Shown: positions 1 to 6,805, numbered from the stretch's first letter. The stretch is 7,006 nt of DNA from Candidatus Thalassarchaeaceae archaeon (GCA_030754395.1 JASMAJ010000042.1:1-7006); one strand, 5' to 3'. The notes: generated by a model not told the origin, from the letters alone. Numbers and translations are program-made.

Positions 1-16
1 ATGGTTAATCAACGAC

Positions 17-733
17 TTGACCATCAATTCTGATCCTAATGAGCAGGGAAGTCAAACTACCCCCCCCCGCCCCGCCTCGGATATTGGAGGCCTGTCGAGT
101 TCTTTACCCACTATTACTTATGCATCGGCCATAATAGCAGTCATATTCCTCTCTTTTGCATTAGTCTCAGTTGGTGACGAACCAACCAGAGCCAAATTAT
201 CATACTCATTAGGTCGCTTTTCTGAACTCAGAGTATCAGAGGGCACAGGAACTCTCGCCGGTACATATCAGCGAGGGCGTCTAGAAGGATTTCTTACCGC
301 CCATCCCGGCTGTCATCTATCTGGAATCATTCGTGCTTTAGAAATGGGAAATCATCAGGCCATTCATCATTTGAGAGTTCTTGAGAGAGAAGGCAAGGTT
401 TGGTGCAGACGTGATGGCCGTCTTCTTCGTTATTACACTTCATCAGTAGATCCTGCCGCCGAGCTTGCAAACTTACCTCGTCCAGTTGATGCTAACCAAC
501 TTAGTGATGTGGCGTTGATGGTAATACGCTCAATTGCCGAGCAGCAAGACGGTGAAGCATCTCCAACGCAGAGAGATTTGGCGACTAAACTCCAAACCAG
601 TCAGCAATTAGTTGGCCATCATCTAAAGCGTCTTGAATCTCAAGGTTTGATAACCCGAAGTAGAATTGGTTTGAGGACTAATCGTAGACTCACAGAAGAG
701 GGTATGAGATTGTGGGCGACTCTCGCTAAATAG
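17..733 (+). CDS. Membrane-anchored tandem winged-helix transcriptional regulator
   Basis: Probable DNA-binding regulator tethered to the membrane (238 residues from TTG 17). Residues 1-33 are a polar Pro/Thr/Ser-rich stretch. Residues about 34-53 (core AIIAVIFLSFALV) form one hydrophobic transmembrane segment. Two winged-helix domains follow: about 86-143, with a recognition-helix-like segment NHQAIHHLRVLEREGKV and a basic wing (RRDGRLLRYY), and about 163-236, with TQRDLATKLQTS, then QQLVGHHLKRLESQGLITR and a basic wing. Both resemble ArsR/MarR-like wHTH folds; no ligand-binding domain is visible. The start is uncertain: the frame has no stop back to base 2 and TTG 17 is weak, so the true start may lie before the window. 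A run of nine C (60-68) lies in the N-terminal linker. It is followed 70 bases later by the lipoprotein gene on the same strand, a possible but unproven target. Family assignment is good; the signal sensed is unknown. Confidence 0.8.
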   Translation: MTINSDPNEQGSQTTPPRPASDIGGLSSSLPTITYASAIIAVIFLSFALVSVGDEPTRAKLSYSLGRFSELRVSEGTGTLAGTYQRGRLEGFLTAHPGCHLSGIIRALEMGNHQAIHHLRVLEREGKVWCRRDGRLLRYYTSSVDPAAELANLPRPVDANQLSDVALMVIRSIAEQQDGEASPTQRDLATKLQTSQQLVGHHLKRLESQGLITRSRIGLRTNRRLTEEGMRLWATLAK

Positions 734-773
734 GCCATCCTAAGTTCTTGACAAATCCAATGACCCACTTTCC

Positions 774-792
774 TTTAAGGTGGGATATATTA
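774..792 (+). promoter_or_regulatory. Candidate archaeal box A region of the lipoprotein gene
   Basis: Two AT-rich elements lie here: TTTAA at 774-778, centred about 28 bases before ATG 804, and ATATATTA at 785-792. The first has the spacing expected for a leaderless archaeal transcript starting at 804. The second looks more like a TATA box but is too close to 804, and would suit a start site near 815. There is no clear ribosome binding site just before 804. Which element is used cannot be decided from sequence. Confidence 0.35.
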
Positions 793-803
793 GTCATTTG
801 ACT

Positions 804-3785
804 ATGAGCAAGAAGCCTCGAGATAGAAGTGCTCTCCGCCGAATACAAACTGGACTACTAATGGTAGCCCTGATGCTGGGTTCAGGTTGCTTAGGTGCAA
901 CCAATGAGATAATCGATGAACCAGAGCCTCAAGCGCTGACTGCTAGTGTGATATTGCAAGGCTCTCCTATTACAGAAAGTGATCTAATTATTGCAAATGC
1001 GAATATCGAAGATGGAACTGCTCCGTATATTGCAAATTGGCGACTTAATGGCGTTCTAGTACAAACTTCGAACAGCCTAACTTATGACGCCGGTTTACTC
1101 TCAGTTGGTACTCATACAATCGATGTCGAGTTGACAGATTCAATGGGAGTTTCTGGTTCAGCGGCCATAATTTTCACCCTATCGGCGGCCAATCGGGCTC
1201 CAAGTGTCACTCTTGAACTTCCTATAGAGGGTATTGCTGGGTCTCCTGTGCCGTGGTCCGTGACAGCTTCAGATCCCGAAGGGGACGAATTGAGTATTGA
1301 GGTCGATTTCTCTGATGGAATCACTATGCACGATTTGTCCGGCTACCACATTTGGGCAGAACCAGGGATATATTCAGTTCAGGTATCTGTTACCGATTCT
1401 CATGGATTCCTAGCAATAGCACAGAATTCAATCAGAATAGAGGATGCTGATGCGCCTTCTCTAACAGTACAAACTACACCTTCACCACAAGGAAGGATTC
1501 ATCTCAATCTTGCTTCCAACCTTGAGATTAGTACTCAGACAGAGGACCCTCTTGGTCCCGTCACAGTTTCCATTGATTGGGGCGACGATACTTTAGTGGA
1601 ATCTGCACAATCTGAAGAATCACACCAGTATTTAGGAGAAGGGGTCTATGTTGTTCGAGTTACAGCCACCGGGTCGACGGGAGTGTCTACCCATCGCACT
1701 TTCCATGTGGAAGTAGTATCAGTAGCCGACGACCTTGAAGCAGCACAGCTTCAAGACGAATTGGAAGGAGAGGCTGAAGAGCAGTTGGAAAATGAGATCG
1801 AGGACGAACTTGACCCTGATAGTGATGGTACTGTCGATGAGATTTCCGAGGCACAAGGTGACGATGAGTACGACTGGCAGTCCGACTTCGACTCCGACGG
1901 AGATGGTTACTATGATGACGATCGGGAGGTTGACAACTGGCAGACTACTGATGAGGTGTCAGTGCGTGACGAGGTTGGAGAGGAAGAGGATACCGATTCA
2001 GTACCTAATGATCCAATGATGATTGAGAGTAGTGTAATTAGTACGGCAGAGGGAGCTACTGCAGAAGAAATTGCACCTATTCTTGCGGATAATGAAGCCG
2101 ATGTCGAAATTGTAAATCCTGTATTCAATGAGGCTTGGGGTGATGTTGATGATGCCTCGCTTCAAGAGCAAACCTACTCGCGTTCAATTTCACAGGTCAC
2201 AGCAACTTGGTGGAATGATAGCTATTGGGAGGATTGGGACAATGATGGTGTCCCTGAGACCTTTTGTCACAGGACAGTAGGTGTGTATTGGTTTGACTCC
2301 GACGGCATCCCTGGACCTGAACGTATCATACTCGTACGCATCACGCATTGCTCACAGGACAGAGATGGAGATGGCAATGAGGACTTCTTCTTCACACGCT
2401 TCAGAGGTCTTGACTTAGTAGATCAGAACTCTGACGGTATTCCCGAGCGCCACGATGTTCTTACTAGAAGTGTGTGGACATGGGATAATGGAACCTATGA
2501 GGATGTCAATATTCACTTGTTCGTACATGCTCGAACTGATGCTGACCAAGATGGCAATCTTGAGCGCAGAATAGTCCTCAACCGAGAGCAGAGAATGGTT
2601 GACAGAGGTATTGGCTCAGTTTTGACTGCATATTTTTCCCACTCTCGCTTTATCCACAGGGTGGATGCTAACGATGACGGCACTCCCGAGCGCTGGATGG
2701 CAGTAGACCATACATCATGGGTTTGGGATCCTACTGAGGACGGTAATGCTGACCGCCATCGTGACAATCTACGAGCAGTTGTCAGAAAGGACACTAACTC
2801 TGATGGTAGCATTGATGTGATTCGAGCCCTTCAACAGAACACAGTTCAGTTTGACAATGATTCGAATGGTGTTATTGAGTTACAGTGGACATGGCGAGCA
2901 GGTTTGTTAAAGATTGATACCGATTACGATGGGGACCTCGATTACACAGCCCGTATGCGAGGCTGGCATCAGCACTGGGATTGGGGTATGGTTGAGCACC
3001 ACATACACCGTTTTTCCCTAACTCGAACAATAGACCATGATGCCGATGGGACTCTAGAATGGAAACAGCGCACTATTCATTTGTCAAACGCTACAGATTG
3101 GGACTTTGACAATCATCTGGAACAGCGTGAGTCGTATACAGCCACCCTGACATGGTGGGATCCTGATGAGGATGGTCACGAAGAGCACGTCTTCAGAAGA
3201 GTTAGGGAAACCTCCTATCTCGACCAGCACGCTCATGGTTGGACTAGCCAAACTGAGGAAACGCGCTCGAAGGAGATTTGGCGAACAGGCACAACTAATC
3301 AACTTCATACTATACGCATCAGAGTTGTTGGACTAACTTCGTGGGACAATAATTCCGATGGAAGTCCAGACACTTACGACCACTTGAGTCGTACCTGGCA
3401 AGGTAGTGACACAGACAACGATGGTTTCCTTAATCGCAGGGTATTCCACCGCCATCATATGACTGCTAGAGATGATAATGCGGATGGTAATGTATTATCT
3501 AAGTCGAACTCCAACATTTGGCACGCTAGGAATTTATCTCTATCTGCCAATGGCAGTATCGAGAAATTACAAGAGGCCTACCTCTCTCACAATGTGTTTG
3601 AGATGAATATCAACCCTCAAGGTCACGCCTATTACACCAATAGCACGTGGCTAGGGTATCGAATTGATTACGTAGCCGGAACATCACAGGGTATTACGGT
3701 CACCGTGATTACTGTTGATTCTAATCAGGATGGAACCCCTGAGTCTCAAACCATCTCAACTGCTGGAAATGGAACTCCTCCGTGA
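804..3785 (+). CDS. Large surface lipoprotein with PKD-like domains and a 21-residue Asp-loop repeat array
   Basis: Exported lipid-anchored protein of 993 residues; function unknown. ATG 804 is preferred over GTG 780 because it gives a normal signal peptide: basic KKPRDRSALRR, hydrophobic LLMVALMLG, then lipobox-like GSGC with the lipidated Cys at 29. In this numbering, about 44-128, 132-212 and 217-304 are Ig/PKD-like beta domains (the second has ASDPEGDELSIEVDFSDG, the third DWGDD). Residues 309-337 are a Glu-rich, probably helical spacer. Two thrombospondin type 3-like loops follow (DPDSDGTVDE; DFDSDGDGYYDDD, to about 373), then an acidic linker. From 477 to about 898 run units with a DxDxDGxxE-type loop plus about 12 strand-like residues, often with Trp just before the loop. 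Loop starts are mostly 21 residues apart. No C-terminal membrane segment is seen. Only three Cys occur: 29, 488 and 516. The regulator gene lies 70 bases upstream. Binding, adhesion or cell-envelope structure are possible roles; no enzyme motif is visible. Confidence 0.85.
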   Translation: MSKKPRDRSALRRIQTGLLMVALMLGSGCLGATNEIIDEPEPQALTASVILQGSPITESDLIIANANIEDGTAPYIANWRLNGVLVQTSNSLTYDAGLLSVGTHTIDVELTDSMGVSGSAAIIFTLSAANRAPSVTLELPIEGIAGSPVPWSVTASDPEGDELSIEVDFSDGITMHDLSGYHIWAEPGIYSVQVSVTDSHGFLAIAQNSIRIEDADAPSLTVQTTPSPQGRIHLNLASNLEISTQTEDPLGPVTVSIDWGDDTLVESAQSEESHQYLGEGVYVVRVTATGSTGVSTHRTFHVEVVSVADDLEAAQLQDELEGEAEEQLENEIEDELDPDSDGTVDEISEAQGDDEYDWQSDFDSDGDGYYDDDREVDNWQTTDEVSVRDEVGEEEDTDSVPNDPMMIESSVISTAEGATAEEIAPILADNEADVEIVNPVFNEAWGDVDDASLQEQTYSRSISQVTATWWNDSYWEDWDNDGVPETFCHRTVGVYWFDSDGIPGPERIILVRITHCSQDRDGDGNEDFFFTRFRGLDLVDQNSDGIPERHDVLTRSVWTWDNGTYEDVNIHLFVHARTDADQDGNLERRIVLNREQRMVDRGIGSVLTAYFSHSRFIHRVDANDDGTPERWMAVDHTSWVWDPTEDGNADRHRDNLRAVVRKDTNSDGSIDVIRALQQNTVQFDNDSNGVIELQWTWRAGLLKIDTDYDGDLDYTARMRGWHQHWDWGMVEHHIHRFSLTRTIDHDADGTLEWKQRTIHLSNATDWDFDNHLEQRESYTATLTWWDPDEDGHEEHVFRRVRETSYLDQHAHGWTSQTEETRSKEIWRTGTTNQLHTIRIRVVGLTSWDNNSDGSPDTYDHLSRTWQGSDTDNDGFLNRRVFHRHHMTARDDNADGNVLSKSNSNIWHARNLSLSANGSIEKLQEAYLSHNVFEMNINPQGHAYYTNSTWLGYRIDYVAGTSQGITVTVITVDSNQDGTPESQTISTAGNGTPP
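2232..3497 (+). repeat. Protein-level array of 21-residue calcium-type loop units
   Basis: This part of the lipoprotein encodes units of about 63 bases. In lipoprotein numbering, loop starts fall at 477, 498, 519, 540, 561, 579, 600, 621, 642, 663, 684, 705, 726, 744, 765, 786, 807, then 848, 869 and 890. Nearly all gaps are exactly 21; two are 18, and one interval is 41 with an unclear loop between. Well-formed loops include DWDNDGVPE, DQNSDGIPE, DADQDGNLE, DANDDGTPE, DTDYDGDLD, DHDADGTLE and DTDNDGFLN. Loops at 561, 600, 726 and 807 have lost most Asp residues but keep the register. Another good loop, DSNQDGTPE, stands at 972. The bases themselves have diverged, so this is not a tandem DNA repeat. 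The Asp pattern resembles EF-hand-like or thrombospondin type 3 calcium loops; metal binding is inferred. Confidence 0.85.
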
Positions 3786-3813
3786 TACGGGCCCTACTTA
3801 TTTGCGACCCGAT

Positions 3814-3822
3814 TTGATTATG
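3814..3822 (+). promoter_or_regulatory. Possible box A of the tRNA-Glu gene
   Basis: TTGATTATG is centred about 31 bases before the first base of the mature tRNA, a suitable place for an archaeal TATA element with a very short 5' leader. The match is weak. Another AT-rich stretch near 3796-3802 (CTTATTT) is less well placed. The 63-base gap between the lipoprotein stop and the tRNA holds nothing else I recognise. Confidence 0.25.
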
Positions 3823-3848
3823 TGGGGGTTGTATCTCGGCGGGCCATC

Positions 3849-3926
3849 GCTCCTGTGGTGTAGTACGGTCCATCATACCGGGTTTTCATCCCGGCGACCC
3901 GGGTTCAAATCCCGGCAGGAGCACCA
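3849..3926 (+). tRNA. tRNA-Glu (anticodon UUC), CCA encoded
   Basis: The cloverleaf can be built by eye. Acceptor stem GCTCCTG pairs with CAGGAGC. The D stem starts GTG and closes with CAT (one G-U pair), with GG in the D loop. Anticodon stem CCGGG/CCCGG encloses the seven-base loop TTTTCAT, so the anticodon is TTC at 3885-3887. The variable region is four bases (CGAC). T stem CCGGG/CCCGG encloses TTCAAAT. The discriminator is A at 3923 and CCA (3924-3926) is part of the gene. No intron is present. It charges glutamate for GAA/GAG codons. Its 3' end lies three bases from the stop codon of the convergent flavin reductase gene. Confidence 0.96.
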
Positions 3927-3929
3927 ATT

Positions 3930-4427
3930 TCATCTTGCTAAACCATCTATCATTGCATCGATGGTATCTGGATTCGCATCCTTATTGCGCCCAGATTGAC
4001 AAGACCTGCCAATCACATCTGCACCGATGAAAGAAAATTGTTGGCGCATTGCCATAATCACATGAGCACCACCTCCGCCACTATGAGTAGCGAGCCCAAC
4101 TGGTTTACCAGTGCACATAGAGCGGAAGTTCTGCCAATCTCGCGACATCCATGCGATTGCATTGTTGAGTGTAGGGGGGTATGATCCATTATATTCTGGT
4201 GCGATAATTACCCATGAATCTGAATCCATCATTTTCTGAATTAAACCAGAGATATCTGGAGTCTTCTCTGGGTCTTTGGAACGGGCCAAAGTGAACATTG
4301 GTAAATCTAATTCCGCCAAATCGACAATCTCTGCCTCATGCCCCTTTGCTTGAGCAGCATTAGAAAACATCACAGCTAAATCATGGTTAGTTCCAGAGGT
4401 TGCAGTAATCATCAGAAAGCGTGCCAT
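3930..4427 (-). CDS. NADPH-dependent FMN reductase family protein (flavodoxin-like fold)
   Basis: Cytoplasmic flavoprotein of 165 residues, the usual size for the NADPH-dependent FMN reductase family (SsuE/ArsH/chromate-quinone reductase relatives). Such enzymes move electrons from NAD(P)H to flavin, quinones or metal ions; the substrate here cannot be told. An N-terminal strand MARFLMITAT leads into a phosphate-binding loop SGTNHDLA (residues 11-18). The family's flavin-binding motif is at 77-90 (PEYNGSYPPTLNNA), and a glycine-rich HSGGGGA at 115-121 fits the third flavin contact. ATG 4427 is chosen over TTG 4460 because it puts the first strand at the N terminus, as in the family; the 11 extra residues from TTG look non-native. 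It lies 42 bases after the SLOG gene on the same strand and may be co-transcribed, though TTGAAATA at 4456-4449 could be a weak box A. It ends three bases from the tRNA. Confidence 0.9.
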   Translation of the reverse strand: MARFLMITATSGTNHDLAVMFSNAAQAKGHEAEIVDLAELDLPMFTLARSKDPEKTPDISGLIQKMMDSDSWVIIAPEYNGSYPPTLNNAIAWMSRDWQNFRSMCTGKPVGLATHSGGGGAHVIMAMRQQFSFIGADVIGRSCQSGRNKDANPDTIDAMIDGLAR

Positions 4428-4469
4428 ATCTCTTGGAGAGGCTATCCGTATTTCAACCAAATAGTATCG

Positions 4470-4916
4470 CTAAACTTCTGTTATTGAGGTTTTAAGACCA
4501 TTTTCTTCAGCCATTTTGATGACAATTCTTGTCCATTTGCTAGTTGAAGATGGTAATGCCAAAACGTGACTTGCAGCATCTAGAATCTTCTTGGTCAAAG
4601 AATTCGCAGCTTCAGGCCTGCCAGAATCTCTCAAACTTCTTTTGGGGTCATCCCATTCCTCTGTGAACACGGCAATGGCTACTGAATTATTGTCAGCCCA
4701 ACGTTCGGCCATATAGTCAACACCACTTGCTCCTCCAACAACAATTAGATCTGGATAACCGTGTGCTCCGACCCATTTTTCCATCGCATTCTCAAATACC
4801 TCAAAATCGTAGAACCTACTACTTCCAACAACTGCGAGATTAATCACAGATCCATCTTTGTTCAGGTCTTTTCGACCGAGCGCATCAACTACATCCTGTC
4901 CCGTAGACGCCACCAT
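4470..4916 (-). CDS. SLOG-domain protein, DUF2493/YspA-like
   Basis: Small cytoplasmic Rossmann-like protein of 148 residues from ATG 4916. From residue 24, INLAVVGSSRFYDF gives the first strand and the family GSRxF-type loop. LIVVGGASGVDYMAERWA (58-74 region) is the hallmark second glycine-rich loop followed by the Asp/Ala/Glu helix. A conserved-type Trp is at 89 (FTEEWDD), GRPEAANSLT (99-108) matches the position of the family's RN..M segment, and PSSTSKWTRIVIKMA (122-136) the last Ser-rich loop and helix. SLOG proteins bind nucleotides or nucleotide-derived ligands, and some work in stress or defence contexts; the ligand here is unknown. The start is debatable: TTG 4967 overlaps the upstream stop codon, and GTG 4847 (MINLAVVG) gives the most family-like length of 125 residues. 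ATG 4916 is favoured because a box A-like TTTATG sits 28 bases ahead. Nearby genes suggest no defence island. Confidence 0.78.
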   Translation of the reverse strand: MVASTGQDVVDALGRKDLNKDGSVINLAVVGSSRFYDFEVFENAMEKWVGAHGYPDLIVVGGASGVDYMAERWADNNSVAIAVFTEEWDDPKRSLRDSGRPEAANSLTKKILDAASHVLALPSSTSKWTRIVIKMAEENGLKTSITEV

Positions 4917-4941
4917 CAGACCTTTCAGGTTGCTCTTCAAC

Positions 4942-4947
4942 CATAAA
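4942..4947 (-). promoter_or_regulatory. Candidate box A of the SLOG-domain gene
   Basis: Read on the minus strand, TTTATG is centred about 28 bases before ATG 4916, the spacing of leaderless archaeal genes. It lies in the 47-base gap after the surface-protein stop codon. This suggests the SLOG gene can be transcribed on its own. AAGG a few bases before the ATG could instead be a weak ribosome binding site. Confidence 0.35.
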
Positions 4948-4963
4948 TGTCGGCCTAATAATG

Positions 4964-6805
4964 TCAATTTAACAATCTTTTTTGAATAATAATTGTCAAT
5001 ATAAGTATCAAAGAGAGTGTAATTACTCCAGTTATGGGATTAATGGAAGTGAACGATGCACCGTCATCATTAGAGGGGTAATCACCCGAATCCATCGGAT
5101 TTGTTCCTTCATTAATTTCTTCAGAATCAGAGAAGCCATCGCCATCTGAGTCAGAATTCAGAGGGTTTGAGCCAGACTCTATCTCCTCTTCATCGGGAAT
5201 ACCATCGTTATCATCGTCCGCATCCTCCCAGTTAGCAATGCCATCGCCATCGGTGTCTATAACTGGCAGAGTCAGTTTAGCAACAAATGCATCTGGTCTA
5301 TTCCATTGAGTTAACCCTAAATCTGAATTGTCTACAGTATAATTACCTAATTTCATGGTTCCAACCGCAAATGAGTCTGCGATATAAATCGAAGTTCTCT
5401 CATCATTATCTAATTCTGCATACTCACCCCATTTCCAATATCCAATGGGAATTGCCCATTCAAATTCTCCATCTATATCTAGCGATATTATACAATAGTC
5501 GATTCCAATGAATTGTGAGTGATAGAAGGTTGAATTACCTATTGAATAATTATCTGAAGTTGAAGTTAAAGCAACTACTACATGTTCTCTGAGTGTGGTT
5601 ACTGCGACACCTTCTTCATTCAACAAACCAGAAACCCTCTTCGCCCAAACCCACTCACCATCATCCGTTATTTTGGCCACGAATCCATCTGAAGAGGATA
5701 TTAGAATTCCAGAACTCCAAGACGGATTACTGTTGTTGAGTGTAAGTGAAGTAAAATTGTACCTATTTCTAAATGAGATATTATCAGAGTTATATCTTCC
5801 GACTACATAGATGTCTCCATCTTCTCCTACATCTATTCCGTATATTTCCTCCGATTTATTACCTCCAACCAATGATACCCAATCCCATTCAAGGTTGGTA
5901 GTTAATTTAGCAACAAACCCTTCCGTGAGTCCAAATCCCGTATTGAGAGGTTTATGGGGAAGAAAGTAGGCTCCCATGCCTTGAATGTAGCCAACGAGAT
6001 AGGTGTTACCCAATCTATCAATCTCCATATCAATGACTTCATCGCCACCCCATTCTCCTGCAACTTTCACCCATTGTTCGTATCCATTTTGATCATATCC
6101 AGCAACAAAAATATCCGCCGATCCGTATCCTGTATTATTTGCTATTGTATTTGAGCCAAGATATAGTGTTCCCGAAGAGAATGATCCAGCAACAATAATT
6201 CCTCCATTTTGGTTTGACTTTATTGAGGCCCCCCAGTCGCTTTGATTACCGTGAATTCCTCTAGCCCATAACCAATTCCCATCTGAGTCTAGTTTCGCGA
6301 CAAACGCGTCACCCGTGGGTTCAGTTCCGTTATGCCAGTCTCTAACAGTGAGGTCGTCGTTAGGTAATTGCGATGTACCAAAGAAACTTACATTTGACTG
6401 GAAAAATCCAGTGATATACAATCCCCCATCTTCATCTAAATCGATTCCATACGCTATGTCCCTATCTATCCCACCTGCTGAGACTGCCCAAAGCCAAACT
6501 CCTTTAGAAGAAATTCGAGCAACAAAAATTTCCTCCCACAATAGCCCATCCGAATCCTCTCCGTGTGGATTAACGAGGTTGAAAGAACCAAAGGTTGTAT
6601 TGTTTACAAATTGACCAGTAACAAAACAGTCTCCTGTTTGTGGGTCAATAACAATCGCCTCAATCTCGTCTTTAAGTAGTTCAGCTCCACCAGATTCAAG
6701 CATAGTCCAATCAGGACTAGATGAACTGTTTTGACCAACTACGGGGGTTATTGAAATGATTAGTAAAGAAAAAACGATAATAATTGCTGTTAGTGTCTTC
6801 CTCAT
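4964..6805 (-). CDS. SBBP-type beta-propeller surface protein with calcium-loop stalk and C-terminal membrane anchor
   Basis: Exported protein of 613 residues; no catalytic motif seen. Start ATG 6805 gives a clear signal peptide (MRKT, then LTAIIIVFSLLIISITPVVG, likely cleaved near residue 24) and a box A 27 bases upstream. The frame is open to ATG 6898, but those 31 extra residues would bury the signal peptide and cover the promoter. Residues about 31-514 hold seven copies of an SBBP-like beta-propeller unit, each ending FVAK-like (94, 168, 233, 297, 375, 438, 507), with typical DSDGNWLWARGI and GGLYITGFFQ strands. Residues 516-577 contain thrombospondin type 3-like loops (DTDGDGIANWEDADDDNDG; DSDSDGDGFSDSEE). 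A membrane segment at about 591-607 (ITGVITLSLILILTIII) ends in QKRLLN, so the propeller faces outside. I count 13 N-X-S/T sites, which fits archaeal N-glycosylation. An adhesion or recognition role is likely but inferred. Confidence 0.88.
   Translation of the reverse strand: MRKTLTAIIIVFSLLIISITPVVGQNSSSSPDWTMLESGGAELLKDEIEAIVIDPQTGDCFVTGQFVNNTTFGSFNLVNPHGEDSDGLLWEEIFVARISSKGVWLWAVSAGGIDRDIAYGIDLDEDGGLYITGFFQSNVSFFGTSQLPNDDLTVRDWHNGTEPTGDAFVAKLDSDGNWLWARGIHGNQSDWGASIKSNQNGGIIVAGSFSSGTLYLGSNTIANNTGYGSADIFVAGYDQNGYEQWVKVAGEWGGDEVIDMEIDRLGNTYLVGYIQGMGAYFLPHKPLNTGFGLTEGFVAKLTTNLEWDWVSLVGGNKSEEIYGIDVGEDGDIYVVGRYNSDNISFRNRYNFTSLTLNNSNPSWSSGILISSSDGFVAKITDDGEWVWAKRVSGLLNEEGVAVTTLREHVVVALTSTSDNYSIGNSTFYHSQFIGIDYCIISLDIDGEFEWAIPIGYWKWGEYAELDNDERTSIYIADSFAVGTMKLGNYTVDNSDLGLTQWNRPDAFVAKLTLPVIDTDGDGIANWEDADDDNDGIPDEEEIESGSNPLNSDSDGDGFSDSEEINEGTNPMDSGDYPSNDDGASFTSINPITGVITLSLILILTIIIQKRLLN
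5075..5260 (-). other. Thrombospondin type 3-like calcium-loop stalk in the surface protein
   Basis: Residues 516-577 of the surface protein are dense in Asp, Glu and Gly. They comprise linked loops DTDGDGIANWEDADDDNDGI, then PDEEEIESGSNPLNSDSDGD, then GFSDSEEINEGTNPMDSGDY. The xSGSNPLNSDSDGDGxSDxEE pattern is the standard form of such repeats in bacterial and archaeal surface proteins. It joins the propeller to the membrane segment and probably becomes rigid when calcium binds, as known for thrombospondin type 3 repeats. Confidence 0.85.

Noticed and set aside
1..33. ATG at base 1 opening a 10-codon frame ending in TGA at 31-33, possibly the tail of an upstream gene
   Set aside because: Too short to support as a gene or a tail, and it overlaps the open regulator frame.
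780..803. GTG 780 as start of the lipoprotein
   Set aside because: It would give an unusually long region before the lipobox; ATG 804 gives a normal signal peptide.
1735..2019. 94-codon frame on the + strand inside the lipoprotein gene
   Set aside because: It is an out-of-frame reading of the Asp/Glu-rich region with a low-complexity Thr/Met/Arg product.
2513..2812. 99-codon minus-strand frame inside the repeat array
   Set aside because: Antisense shadow of the repetitive Asp codons; no domain recognised.
2232..3497. 63-base periodicity considered as a tandem DNA repeat or CRISPR-like array
   Set aside because: The bases differ from unit to unit; only the protein pattern repeats.
3849..3926. 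tRNA 3' end as an integration (att) site
   Set aside because: No integrase gene and no repeated copy of the tRNA 3' end was noticed in the window.
3715..3999. 94-codon + strand frame spanning the lipoprotein end, tRNA and reductase end
   Set aside because: It reads through a solid tRNA gene and overlaps two better genes.
4428..4460. TTG 4460 as start of the flavin reductase
   Set aside because: ATG 4427 places the first beta strand at the N terminus, as in the family.
3930..4967. SLOG plus flavin reductase considered as a nucleotide-sensing defence pair
   Set aside because: No effector, nuclease or other defence gene lies nearby, and both look like ordinary cytoplasmic proteins.
6315..6614. 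99-codon + strand frame opposite the surface-protein gene
   Set aside because: Antisense shadow of the propeller repeats; Ser/Pro-rich with no recognisable fold.
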